DNA from: Streptococcus anginosus | Lineage (GTDB): Bacteria > Bacillota > Bacilli > Lactobacillales > Streptococcaceae | DNA: 64,000 nucleotides | NCBI RefSeq assembly: GCF_001697145.1 | Contig: NZ_CP012719.1 | Span: 1,212,501-1,276,500, forward strand | Direction of reading: 5' to 3' | In this document: piece after piece, positions 38,257 to 48,400 of the stretch | Layout of the letters: every line of letters starts with the position of its first letter | Position numbering within the stretch: the stretch's first letter is position 1 | Position numbers and translations under genes: made by a program | Notes under the pieces: model-generated | Told to the model about the DNA's origin: nothing | Seen by the model: the letters and a program-made list of their open reading frames with translations, nothing else | The model's database searches: none

Positions 38257-39228
38257 ATGGAAAAAACAGTTATTGATTATTTAACACATTTAGTTGATAA
38301 CGCCCCTTTTATCCCTATTCCAACATTATCGAGTGAAAACAATCAAATGTTTCAAATGGACTCACATCATGGTAAAGGAACTTTTCGAATACTGAAGTTT
38401 GACAGTAGTATGATTCTGATTTTAATTGCCGATTTTACTCCAAATGAAACAATAGAAAAAGTAACCGAAGTATCCGAAAAATATTTAGAAATTAGCCAAT
38501 TTGAAACAGAAAGCAGTTCCTTTAAAATTGGAGGCAGAAAATTAAACAATGTGGAGAAAGGGATATACTGCTATTTAAATACTGAAAAAAAAACTTATAC
38601 TCACTGTGAAGCAAATAAGCCTGTTAAATTTACAAAAATCATTCTCACTAAAGAATATTTTGATACCTTTCTTAAATTAAAATATGATGATTTTGAATAT
38701 GAAAAGGCAAAAATTCTTAACTCCTATTTACTTAAAACTCAAAATTCTCCTCAGCTGAATTTTATATTTCAACAAATAAGAGAATCTCAAGCCGAAGGAA
38801 AAGTTCTTCCTCTGTACTTAGAAAGTAAAGTTATGGAATTACTGTCCATCATCATTTCGAACTTGGGAAAAAAAGAAAAAAATATTTCTGTTGTTCTAAC
38901 TAAAAAAGACAAGCAAAATCTTAAAAAGGTAGTATCGACAATGAAAAAAGACTTGTCCGTCCATATTGACGGTATTGAACTTTCTAAAATCGCTTTAATG
39001 AGTCCTGCACGATTTCAATTAGCTTTCCGCAAGTACTATGGTGTACCTCCGTATGAATATTTAAAAGAATTGAGATTAAATAAGGCATTATTGCTTCTGA
39101 AAAATTCGGAACATAGCATATCTGAAATATCCGAAAAAGTTGGCTACTCACATACGGGACATTTTGCTAAAATTTTCAAATCAACTTATGGTATTACACC
39201 AAGCAAATATAGAAGTATGCTTAACTAA
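38257..39228 (+). CDS. AraC-family regulator of the iron-uptake operon
   Basis: 323 residues from the ATG at 38257 (MEKTVIDY), which has AGGAGG 8 nt upstream; the ATG at 38233 precedes that SD and is rejected. The N-terminal about 220 residues are a sensory domain and the C-terminal 100 residues form the double helix-turn-helix (IELSKIALMSPARFQLAFRK and ISEISEKVGYSHTGHFAKIF). It is divergent from the ABC-feo operon and probably activates it, perhaps in response to a metal complex or siderophore (inferred). Confidence 0.9.
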   Translation: MEKTVIDYLTHLVDNAPFIPIPTLSSENNQMFQMDSHHGKGTFRILKFDSSMILILIADFTPNETIEKVTEVSEKYLEISQFETESSSFKIGGRKLNNVEKGIYCYLNTEKKTYTHCEANKPVKFTKIILTKEYFDTFLKLKYDDFEYEKAKILNSYLLKTQNSPQLNFIFQQIRESQAEGKVLPLYLESKVMELLSIIISNLGKKEKNISVVLTKKDKQNLKKVVSTMKKDLSVHIDGIELSKIALMSPARFQLAFRKYYGVPPYEYLKELRLNKALLLLKNSEHSISEISEKVGYSHTGHFAKIFKSTYGITPSKYRSMLN

Positions 39229-39295
39229 ATTTAAATTACAAATAAATAACTTGCTTAACGCTTGCTATCTAATTCATTCTTTTGTAGCAAGCACA

Positions 39296-39315
39296 GTAAG
39301 TGTACGGACACTTAC
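39296..39315. other. Inverted repeat upstream of mobC; oriT candidate
   Basis: GTAAGTGTACGGACACTTAC has 8-bp arms. A second short inverted repeat TAGGGT-GT-ACCCTA followed by AGACCCC lies near 39377, just before mobC. Relaxase nick sites commonly occupy this position. Confidence 0.45.
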
Positions 39316-39327
39316 GAAAAAATTGAT

Positions 39328-39360
39328 GAAGCAGCCCTCTGGGATCTGCTTCTTTTTTTA
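39328..39360 (+). terminator. Terminator after the AraC gene
   Basis: GAAGCAG/CTGCTTC stem followed by TTTTTTT. Confidence 0.75.
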
Positions 39361-39424
39361 TCAATTTTTAACTTGTTAGGGTGTACCCTAAGACCCCGAA
39401 ATACATTCAAAGGAGGATTTACCT

Positions 39425-39775
39425 ATGGCAAATAGAATGCGAAATGAACGACTTGAAATTAAATTGACAGAAGAAGAAAAGGCTATTTTTGAAGAGAAAA
39501 GAAAACTTGCCAAAAGTAAAAATATGAGCCATTTCATCCGCAAGTGCGTTTTAGAAAAGGAAATATATCAAGTGGATTTAGAACCGTTTAGAGATTTACA
39601 GGGACTACTTTCCAATGCTACAAGCAACATCAATCAGATTGCAAAGCGTGTAAATTCCACCGGCATAATCTATAAAGACGATATAAACGATATGAAAAAG
39701 CAGATTGAATATTTCTCAAAAGAACTGTGGCAGATACATTCTCTACTTCTTAACAGAACTTCCGGAGGTGATTAA
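39425..39775 (+). CDS. mobC: MobC relaxosome accessory protein
   Basis: 116 residues. The N-terminal ribbon-helix-helix-like segment (RNERLEIKLTEEEKAIFEEK) and the SNATSNINQIAKRVNSTG motif are typical of MobC. MobC proteins help the relaxase open oriT. The RBS is AAAGGAGG. It is followed 5 bp later by the relaxase gene. Confidence 0.9.
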   Translation: MANRMRNERLEIKLTEEEKAIFEEKRKLAKSKNMSHFIRKCVLEKEIYQVDLEPFRDLQGLLSNATSNINQIAKRVNSTGIIYKDDINDMKKQIEYFSKELWQIHSLLLNRTSGGD

Positions 39776-39780
39776 ATTTT

Positions 39781-41112
39781 ATGGCTATCACAAAAATACA
39801 TCCTATAAAATCAACCCTTAATCTTGCCATTTCGTATATTGTTAATGGAGAAAAAACAGATGAGCAAATCTTAGTAACAACTCATAAATGCCATCAGGAA
39901 ACTGCTCATACCCAGTTTTTAAGAACCCGAAATGATGCCGGAACAAACGGAACTGTCCTTGCCAGACACCTAATTCAATCCTTTTTGCCGGGAGAAACAA
40001 GTCCTGAAATGGCACATCAGATCGGTCTTGAACTATGTAAAAAGATATTAAAGGATGAATACGAATATGTCTTATCTACCCACATAGATAAAGGGCATAT
40101 CCACAATCATATCATCTTCAATAATGTAAATATGGTTAGTGGAAAGTGCTATCAGTCCAACAAGAAAAGCTATCATCAACTCAGGTATCAAAGCGATAAG
40201 CTATGCAAGGATAATAACCTTTCTGTGATTGATGAATTCTACGAGAGCTATAAGAGAAAGTACAAAACAAATGGTAAGTCATGGTATGAAAATGAACAAT
40301 CTAAGAAAGGTACTTCTTGGAAAAGCAGACTTCAATTTGACATTGATTGTTTGATAAAACAGTCTAAAGATTGGGAAGAATTTCTAAAGAAAATGGCGGA
40401 ACTTGGTTATGAAATAAAGCATGGAAAACATATAGCTTTTAAGCCAAAAGATAAGCAGAGATTTACAAGAGCTAAAACAATTGGTGAAGATTATACCGAA
40501 GAAAGATTAAAAGAGCGTATTACAGAAAGGAGTGCTATTAAGGATCCTGCTGTCAAAAAACGAATCGGAAATGTCATCAATGTGAATACCAATGCCAAAG
40601 TGAAAAAGAGCAAAGGCTATGAATATTGGGCAACAAAACATAACTTAAATACAATGGCTGAGTCAGTTGTTTTCATCAGAGAACATGGCATTAACTCCGT
40701 TAAGCAGCTTGATGAATACATCAAGAAAAGTGCTGAAGAAAGACAGAACTTACAAGATAAAATCAAAGAAATTGACAAGGATATGCAGCTACTTTCTAAT
40801 ACAATGGAACAAGTTCATACTGTTAAAAAATATAGAGCCTACTACAAGGAATATAAAGCAAATCCTTCTGATAAGGCATTTTTTGAGGAGCATAAGGCTG
40901 AAATCACACACTACGAAACAGATCTTGCAAAACTTAAAAAATCCTATTCAAAGCTGCCTGATTCAAAGGATATTTTAGATAAACTTGATAAATTGCAAGA
41001 AAAAAAGAATACCCTTATGCAAGAGTATTCTTCTACAAAATCTACTATGGACGAGCTTTATCAAATACGAAAAAACTACGGAATTTACATGGGTAAGGAG
41101 ATGGAGAGATAA
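39781..41112 (+). CDS. mobA: MobA/VirD2-family relaxase (MOB-P like)
   Basis: 443 residues. The metal-binding motif is HIDKGHIHNH (101-110), followed by IIFNN. A candidate nicking Tyr is Tyr19 in ISYIVNGEKT. The C-terminal half is a long coiled coil. The enzyme nicks oriT and pilots the strand through the channel. It is the only transfer module on the plus strand in the window, and it converges with the IetS gene 21 bp away. Confidence 0.92.
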   Translation: MAITKIHPIKSTLNLAISYIVNGEKTDEQILVTTHKCHQETAHTQFLRTRNDAGTNGTVLARHLIQSFLPGETSPEMAHQIGLELCKKILKDEYEYVLSTHIDKGHIHNHIIFNNVNMVSGKCYQSNKKSYHQLRYQSDKLCKDNNLSVIDEFYESYKRKYKTNGKSWYENEQSKKGTSWKSRLQFDIDCLIKQSKDWEEFLKKMAELGYEIKHGKHIAFKPKDKQRFTRAKTIGEDYTEERLKERITERSAIKDPAVKKRIGNVINVNTNAKVKKSKGYEYWATKHNLNTMAESVVFIREHGINSVKQLDEYIKKSAEERQNLQDKIKEIDKDMQLLSNTMEQVHTVKKYRAYYKEYKANPSDKAFFEEHKAEITHYETDLAKLKKSYSKLPDSKDILDKLDKLQEKKNTLMQEYSSTKSTMDELYQIRKNYGIYMGKEMER

Positions 41113-41133
41113 TTAATTTCTTACCTCACTTTT

Positions 41134-43467
41134 TTATAAATTAATATTGATATTTTCTGATATTTTGATATTATTGTGCCAAAAATTATATTCATCAAGT
41201 TTTTGTGTAATACCATTATAAACATTACAAGTATTAGTTGGATCTTTAATTGTGATGATTAAACAAAATTCTTGACTTAATTCCCTATTTTCGATAGCTG
41301 CCCTATCTTCAATACTACTTCTATAAGTGTTATCTATTGTTAAATACCATTTTTTATCGGCAGTTGTATATTTCAATTTGTTCCCATCTGTCAACTCAGA
41401 TGTATCCACTGCATATTTTTTTACTGGATAGTATTTGTCTCCATACTGAATTAACATTCTTTCTTTTAACGCAAACTCTTTCGATGATTCTCTCATTTTG
41501 ACCTTGCTATATAATGAACCTACCAATATATTTTGAGCCCCACTCCTTCCAATCGGATTTAATATACAATTTTTGCTTGTATCCCTAGGCACCTTTTCAT
41601 CATAAGAACCAAACTTCACATCTATATTCGATTGACAATATTCGAACCCTTGAGTTGGATCTAAAATAGGATCATACACAAGCGTTACAATAGCCTGAAA
41701 ATTAAAGAACCCGTCCTTTACCAAGCATTCTGGCATAGGAAAATCTTTAATATCTATAAATCTTCCTTTCGGCAGAACATCACGCAGTATTAAAGTTGTT
41801 TCATTTGGAGTATTATATAATATGTTATGGACGGTATCAGGTAATCCAAAACCAAGATATTTAGTTCTTTCAAATTCTGGTATTTCAGTATTATTAGGAT
41901 AATTAGCTGAATGAATTATTAAGCTTTTCAATAACAAAGGGTCAAATTCTTCATCCATTTCATTTAATAAACCCGCAGCTAAAGCAGCTACTCTAGGGGT
42001 AGAAAAGCTAGTACCTGCTTGTTCTGCGATCTCTCCATTTTTAGAAAATGATTTTACTCCCCCTTGAATAATCTCTCCGCGTGAATTAACTCCAGCATTA
42101 CCGCCTAAATGAACAATATCAGGCTTTATTATATATGCCGGTCCTGGTCCTCTTCTCGAAAATGGCGATAAGTTATATGGCTCAGATATCCAACCATACT
42201 CCTTTTTATCTGCAATAGATCCAACCACCAATGATCTAATAGAATCAGCTCCTTCGTGTAATTTACCAACAGCACCTCCTCTAGCAAAATTAGTACAATT
42301 TCCAGCTGATTTACATATTAGGACATTATATTCGTCTTGAATATCATCCAATGCAATAGCAAAATCGCTAAATTTTTGTTCAGATATTTCTCGAACAATA
42401 CTTATTGATAAATTCCATATTTTTATTTCTTTATGGTTATTTTTTATAACCTCTCTAATATTTTCTATTAATTCATCTTCTTCTATACTTTCCTTTTGAG
42501 TATCTGGAAAAATCGCAGCGTCAAAGACTCTTATATTTTTAGCCCCGACAACTTCTTCTCCTTGAAGCTCATCCCCATATGTAATAACACCCGCAACAAA
42601 TGTTCCATGACTTTCCGATATTAATTCATTTGGATATGGGGAATTTCTATTTCCATAAATCCATGACTTTAACGGGGCTATCCCACATATTCCATTATCT
42701 AACACACCGACAATCTCACTTCTTTTATCAACATCATATTCTTTTATTTTTATTTCATCTTTTTTATTCAAAACATCTAAATTAATTGATACATATGGCA
42801 TAGGAACAAATTCTTCTGCTAAGTCAAACAATGTGCTATTTACGAGTTTATCCACTTGCAAATTTGAGATATTGCATAGTTTATATATTATTAGTGATTT
42901 CGTATAATTTGTTTTTACGAATTCTACATGTTCATTTCTCAAAAGCATCTCAAATTTTGCTTTATGACTCGTGTTAGTAGAAAACTCATTGAAGTTAAAA
43001 AGTTTCACCTTATAGTTAGAGACGCCTTCAGTTTTATATACAGTGGGCTTATATTTAATGATATTATCAATACCCGAAATACCATATGCATTATTTTTAA
43101 CATCGGTTATTTTTTCTTCAATTTTAGCTCCATCTTTTTGAGAATCCACACGAACAATTAAAGTATTTTCATCTGAAACTCCAATAACATTATTCTTATT
43201 AGTAAAAAATATATTCTCGATTTTCTTTCTATGGCTTTTAGCATGTGCATCTTTATTTAATTTTGCTTCTATTATAACTGGTATATTTCTGTCTTCCCAA
43301 TCTTCTTCTAAAGCATCAGAAATCATTCGAGTCAATTCAAAAGATTTTTCATTCAACTCGTTGCCACTTAGAACGAACTTAGGAAGTTCTTTTTTACTCA
43401 TACCTTCCACTCTTTGTTTGTCCTCTTCTCGTTTAGCAAAAAATTTAATCGGCAATTTCTCTTTCAT
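41134..43467 (-). CDS. ietS: IetS-like subtilisin (S8) protease, defence or toxin component
   Basis: 777 residues with no signal peptide, so intracellular. The S8 catalytic triad is visible: Asp257 in VGVLDNGI, His287 in SHGTFVAG, Ser487 in GTSFSTP. The N-terminal about 240 and C-terminal about 230 residues are family-specific. With the AAA ATPase it forms the ietAS pair. IetAS was first described on an Agrobacterium Ti plasmid as a toxin/incompatibility module and later as a phage-defence system. The start ATG overlaps the end of the ATPase gene's RBS region; the two genes are 2 bp apart. Confidence 0.87.
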   Translation of the reverse strand: MKEKLPIKFFAKREEDKQRVEGMSKKELPKFVLSGNELNEKSFELTRMISDALEEDWEDRNIPVIIEAKLNKDAHAKSHRKKIENIFFTNKNNVIGVSDENTLIVRVDSQKDGAKIEEKITDVKNNAYGISGIDNIIKYKPTVYKTEGVSNYKVKLFNFNEFSTNTSHKAKFEMLLRNEHVEFVKTNYTKSLIIYKLCNISNLQVDKLVNSTLFDLAEEFVPMPYVSINLDVLNKKDEIKIKEYDVDKRSEIVGVLDNGICGIAPLKSWIYGNRNSPYPNELISESHGTFVAGVITYGDELQGEEVVGAKNIRVFDAAIFPDTQKESIEEDELIENIREVIKNNHKEIKIWNLSISIVREISEQKFSDFAIALDDIQDEYNVLICKSAGNCTNFARGGAVGKLHEGADSIRSLVVGSIADKKEYGWISEPYNLSPFSRRGPGPAYIIKPDIVHLGGNAGVNSRGEIIQGGVKSFSKNGEIAEQAGTSFSTPRVAALAAGLLNEMDEEFDPLLLKSLIIHSANYPNNTEIPEFERTKYLGFGLPDTVHNILYNTPNETTLILRDVLPKGRFIDIKDFPMPECLVKDGFFNFQAIVTLVYDPILDPTQGFEYCQSNIDVKFGSYDEKVPRDTSKNCILNPIGRSGAQNILVGSLYSKVKMRESSKEFALKERMLIQYGDKYYPVKKYAVDTSELTDGNKLKYTTADKKWYLTIDNTYRSSIEDRAAIENRELSQEFCLIITIKDPTNTCNVYNGITQKLDEYNFWHNNIKISENININL

Positions 43468-43469
43468 TC

Positions 43470-44567
43470 TTATTCACCCCTTACTTTTTTAGAAATCATC
43501 TGTATTCTTCTCAGTGGAAATCCACAACTTTGTAACTCTCTATGAGTCATGCCTCCTTGAATTAAAAATTCAAGGAACTCGTCGTCATTTGTTATTGAAT
43601 GATTTTTAAACAAAAACGCCTCTCTTAAAATATCAAATGTAGTAATCTCATTTTTTTCATTTATTACGGAACTTCTCATAGAATTGTTCATTATAGTGTT
43701 AATATCAGAATGACTTAATCCTATTAATGAAATTGCCAAATTCTCAATTTTCTTATCTGAAATATCAAATTTAAATTTCGAATTATCAATACATATATGT
43801 ATCAAACTATTAATTTCATGTTCTGTTGGTCTACTAACGCTCAAAACTCTATTAAATCTACGCCAAATAGCTGGATCAAGTAACTCATGATGATTTGTAG
43901 CTGCAATTATAATACTATCTTTGCTAAAAACATCTATATTTTGAATAAGGCTATTTACAACTCTTTTTAATTCACCCGTCTCATTTTTATCATCTCTTAT
44001 TTTAGCTATTACATCAAATTCATCTAAAAATAAGATACATTCTTGCCTTGAAGCAAAATCAAATATTTTCCTAATATTTTTTGCTGTACTTCCCAACAAA
44101 GATGAAATCATTCCATCCAGCCTTGCAGTTACTAATGGAAGTTCAGTCTCCATAGATATATATTGTGCCATTGAGGTTTTACCACATCCCGGTGGACCAT
44201 AGAGAAGCAATGTACAAGGTTCATCTATTCCAGCTTTTAATAATTTATCTCTGTTTTCATAACCTTTTATAAACTCCCTGATTTTGTTATCAATTTCATT
44301 ATTCAAAATTAATTTGTCTCTCTCAATAATCGGATAGCAAATATCTACCATGTCCATTCTGCTTTCACCATCAACAGGCTTAGATGATAATGAATCTAAG
44401 GACAATATTCCTCCTCTTTTTTTTGATAATAAATTTTTTATTTTTCGTGATAATGCTAAATCACCATCATTTTCTAAATTTTTAGCCAATATCTTAGAAT
44501 AATTAAAGACCTTTTCCTTGTCTCCGGATAACGCACCTTCAATTATTTTGGAAATTTCAGTATACAT
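43470..44567 (-). CDS. ietA: IetA-like AAA+ ATPase, partner of the subtilase
   Basis: 365 residues from the ATG at 44567 (MYTEISK), which has GGAGG 8 nt upstream; the GTG at 44576 overlaps the SD. Walker A is GPPGCGKT (124-131), Walker B ILFLDEFD, and AATNHHELLDPA and an RR finger (WRRFNR) follow. AAA+ members of this pair are thought to restrain or activate the protease. The operon has its own strong promoter (44591-44619) and is independent of the conjugation genes. Confidence 0.87.
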   Translation of the reverse strand: MYTEISKIIEGALSGDKEKVFNYSKILAKNLENDGDLALSRKIKNLLSKKRGGILSLDSLSSKPVDGESRMDMVDICYPIIERDKLILNNEIDNKIREFIKGYENRDKLLKAGIDEPCTLLLYGPPGCGKTSMAQYISMETELPLVTARLDGMISSLLGSTAKNIRKIFDFASRQECILFLDEFDVIAKIRDDKNETGELKRVVNSLIQNIDVFSKDSIIIAATNHHELLDPAIWRRFNRVLSVSRPTEHEINSLIHICIDNSKFKFDISDKKIENLAISLIGLSHSDINTIMNNSMRSSVINEKNEITTFDILREAFLFKNHSITNDDEFLEFLIQGGMTHRELQSCGFPLRRIQMISKKVRGE

Positions 44568-44590
44568 TCCATGCACCTCCTATTTTCTTC

Positions 44591-44619
44591 ATTATACATC
44601 AATCCGTATCATTTTTCAA
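44591..44619 (-). promoter_or_regulatory. Promoter of ietAS
   Basis: -35 TTGAAA (44614-44619), 17-bp spacer, -10 TATAAT (44591-44596). Confidence 0.8.
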
Positions 44620-44684
44620 TATTTCTGTTATCAAAATTATATTTTTTGTTATTATTTTTCAATTATTGTTATCAAAACAAAAGA

Positions 44685-44712
44685 GCCGGTGCAGTCCTAA
44701 GACCACACCGAC
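44685..44712 (-). terminator. Terminator-like hairpin after the SSB-like gene
   Basis: GTCGGTG pairs with CACCGGC, with further pairing inside, followed on the minus strand by TCTTTTGTTTT. Confidence 0.6.
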
Positions 44713-44719
44713 CGCAATT

Positions 44720-45379
44720 TTATCTCTCAGCTTCTTTGCTTGCCTCTTTCTTTTCTTTCGGCTTTTCCTTATCTTCAGCCTGATATTTCTTAATAGTTCC
44801 AAGTACAGATTCTTTCTTTTCTTCCTGTCCTTTCATCTGTTCCTTTGCCTTTAACAGTTTTGAAGAAAGTATCCTGATATTGCTATGCTCCTTGCCGTTA
44901 TCATCAACGGATGTTCTGTTTTGTCCAAAGAGCTTAACAAAATCTCCCTGCTTAAAGTCCTTTGGAATATCACTTTTTTCTCCATAAGCTGAGCAATTAT
45001 GATATACCTTGTTTCCTTCATCATCTTTGGATACTACGGAGAAATTCGCCACCTTAAAGACTTCTCCATTCTTGTTTTCCCTTTCTACTACATCGACCTC
45101 TCCAACAATATTTCCGACAATATTGATAAGATTATTCTTTTCTTCCTGAACATAAGGCAGGTCTTTTATCTGCCCCTGCTCCCTTAAATCCTCAATCATA
45201 TAGTCGAATTCTTCATGCAGCAAATTAACGGTGTCATTGTCCATATAAGCGTCATAGAGCTTATCCAAAGCACCTTCATCGTTAATTCCTTTTTCCATGC
45301 TGATAACCGCCTTAACAAAGTCCTTGTGATTATCATTTACCATATCTTCAATCCTATCCCTTATTGTTTTGTAATCCAT
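44720..45379 (-). CDS. SSB-like OB-fold protein with helical N-terminus (ICE2)
   Basis: 219 residues. The N-terminal about 80 residues are helical and acidic. An SSB-type OB-fold follows (NIVGNIVGEVDVVEREN, VANFSVVSKDDEG, YHNCSAYGEKSDIP, KQGDFVKLFGQ). The C-terminal tail SVLGTIKKYQ is nearly the same as the end of the neighbouring helicase ([10 protein letters not shown]). It may bind transferred single strands and dock to a partner shared with the helicase. It lies downstream of the helicase gene with an intervening hairpin. Confidence 0.8.
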   Translation of the reverse strand: MDYKTIRDRIEDMVNDNHKDFVKAVISMEKGINDEGALDKLYDAYMDNDTVNLLHEEFDYMIEDLREQGQIKDLPYVQEEKNNLINIVGNIVGEVDVVERENKNGEVFKVANFSVVSKDDEGNKVYHNCSAYGEKSDIPKDFKQGDFVKLFGQNRTSVDDNGKEHSNIRILSSKLLKAKEQMKGQEEKKESVLGTIKKYQAEDKEKPKEKKEASKEAER

Positions 45380-45404
45380 GTTTTTATATCTCCTTTCATG
45401 GTAA

Positions 45405-45425
45405 AAGGGAGCTGTTCGCTCCCTT
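45405..45425 (-). terminator. Hairpin at the helicase stop codon (ICE2)
   Basis: AAGGGAGC/GCTCCCTT stem and TTTTA tail overlapping the stop, before the SSB-like gene's RBS. Confidence 0.5.
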
Positions 45426-48400
45426 ATCTTAAAATTTCCTGTTCTTTTGTTTTTTGCTTTTCTTCTGTTTTACTTTCATTTTGATAAGCTTTTATCTGTC
45501 CTAAAATAGATGGCTTATCCTCTGATTTTTGTGTGATTTCTTCTTTACTATGAAGATTGTCCTCCACATCATAAGTTGACTCAAAATAATCACTGTCCTT
45601 AAAGTCATTGTCATATCTGTCAGGAATACCGTCATTATCGAGGTCTTTGGAAAGCGGATCATAGAAGTTGCCTTCATCATCAATATCAAGTCCCGTTGCT
45701 GCTCTTAAATCTTCGGAATCAATATAAACTAAATCACTAAAAGAGGACATTTCTATTTCATTTTTCATGTTCCTTAGAGCCTCATTCTCTCCTTTATTCT
45801 CATAGTCAAAGCTCTCTGTTTTGATAGGAGTATCATCAATGTACTGCGTCCAAGTTTTCTCCTCTAAGTTCAGTTCATACTGAATACCATGTCTTTCATC
45901 CGGTGTATTGGTATAGGCGATCCCGATATGCTTTAAGTCAGGATACAAGGTATTAAATTCATCATAGCTGTGATTTTCTTCGTACTCTCTGTTACAGAAA
46001 TCAATGATTGCCCTTTTTACATCTTCTATAAGCGGATTATCATTTCTCTTTTCTTCCACTTCTCCCATATCGAGCAGCTTATTCAGTTCTGCAAGTCTTA
46101 ATACCTTACTTTTCAACTCATCAGCTTTTTCAAAAGGCTTTTTTAATTCCTCTTTGGCATTTTCAAGCTGTTCTTTTGTACTGACGAGCTTTTCCTCTAA
46201 TCTTTTCAGTTTTTCGGGCATTTTCTCAAGAGCATTATCCAGTCTTGTAATATTACCGTCCGCACTTGTTCCAAGCTCTCCTGAATGCTTTGCAGCACCG
46301 TTTAGGCTAAAGTTATGCTCATTGGTAAAGAAATTATAGCTTACCTCTAAATCCATATTTCTATACTTGCCTATCACCTTGCTTTCATTGATTTTAACCT
46401 TTGAAATAGCTTCAAGCAGTCTTTCTCCGGCTAATTTCTTATCGATAATCTTTTCTCCCGCAATTGTAATGGAAGTAAACTTTTCCTCACCTTCCGCTTT
46501 AGGTTCTACACTTGCTATATCTTTCTTAACAGCTTCTATGAGCTTTTCCGTTCTTGCGATTTCTTCAGGATAATTTTTCGCCACCTTATCCTCTAATCTG
46601 TAACGGTTAGACTTATAGTTTGCTTCAAGCATTTTTAGTTTCGTAACCTCATTATCCAAATCCATCTTCTCTTTAATCTTCGGATCACCTGTGGCAAGAG
46701 CTTTAATTTCTGCATAGTTAAGGGAGCTTTCGTCCACATCTTCTGCCACACGAACAGGAGTCTTACTTGTCATAATCTGAGAAATGAATTTCTGTTTGTT
46801 TTCTATCGTCTGCCATAAATAGGCATCAAATGTGTTTTCTGTAACATAGCGATAAATATTTACTTTCTCATTTTCGTTCCCCTGTCTTACAATTCTCCCT
46901 GCTCTTTGCTCTAAGTCAGCGGGACGCCAAGGCACATCGAGGTCATGCAAAGCAATCAGCTTATTTTGCACATTCGTTCCGGCTCCCATCTTCTGTGTTG
47001 AACCCATTAAAATACGGATTTCTCCTTTTCTTACTTTCGCAAAGAGTTCATCTTTTTGCTTATCGGAATTCGCTTCATGGATAAAAGCAATCTCTTCTTT
47101 CGGTATTCCCATTGCTACAAGTTTTTCTCTAATATCATCATAGATGTTAAATTCTCCATCTCCTTTTGGAGTGGACATATCAGAAAAAAGTAGCTGTGTT
47201 GACCTGTTATCTTTTGTCTTATCCCAAATAGCAAATACATTTTTCACGCATACATTGACCTTGCTATCAGGATTATCCGGAAGCAGGGGATTGATTAGAC
47301 GCTGATCTAAGGCAAGTTTCTTACCGTCATTGGTAATCTTAAGCATATTATCTTCGTCAGGCTCTACAACCCTATTTCTTACATCATCTGCTCTTTCAGC
47401 AAGACTCTTTAGGATTTCCTTTTGTTCCTCACTTGGCTCTGTTTTAATAACCTCGTAGTTAGCTTCAGGCGTAGGAAGATTAAGCATATCCGCAGTCTGA
47501 ATATCAGCAACTTCCTTAAACATGCTCATTAGTTCAGGCAAGTTATAGAACTTTGAAAATCTCGTTTTTACCCTATATCCTGTTCCTTCAGGAGATAATT
47601 CAAATGAGCTTTGTGTTTCTCCAAAGGTAGAAGCCCAAGAATCAAAATGCTCCAAGTTGTTTTTCTTTAAGCTCTCATACTGAAGATAACGCTGCATGGT
47701 ATAAAGCTCGGTCATGGAGTTTGATACAGGCGTTCCTGTGGCAAAGACCACGCCTTTCCCACCTGTCATTTCATCCATGTAACGGCATTTCATGAACATA
47801 TCAGAGGACTTAAAGGCTTCTGACTGCCCGATACCTGCAACATTTCTCATTTTGGTATAGAGATAAAGGTTCTTAAAACCATGTGCCTCGTCAACAAAGA
47901 GCTTATCAACTCCTAATTCCTCAAAGGTAATCACATCGTCTTTCTTAAAATCATCATTTAATTTTTCAAGCCTTGTTTCCAGTTTTTTCTTTGTCTTTTC
48001 AAGCTGTTTTACGGTGAAATTCTGATTTCTGTCATGCTTGTATTCTTCTACATAGTTTACAATTTCATCAATCTGATCTTGGATGTGCTTTTCCTGATAT
48101 TCCTTACTCATCGGGATTTTTTCAAACTGCGTATGCCCGATTACAACCGCATCATATTCCCCTGTTGCAATCTTTCCGATAAATCTCTTTCTGTTTTTCG
48201 GCTCAAAGTCTTTTTTATCAGCCACCATAATGTTAGCCGATGGATATAGCTGCATAAACTCACGACCGATTTGCCCTGTTAAGTGATTTGGAACAACAAA
48301 CAAGGACTTACTGCACATTCCAAGCCTTTTACTTTCCATTGCGGAAGCCACCATTTCAAAGGTCTTTCCACTGCCTACAACATGGGCAAGCAGGGTGTTT

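Noticed and set aside
45501..45689. Minus-strand 62-codon frame near the helicase C-terminus
   Set aside because: Met/Ile/Thr-rich frame-shifted shadow of the acidic DxDxDG segment; no RBS.
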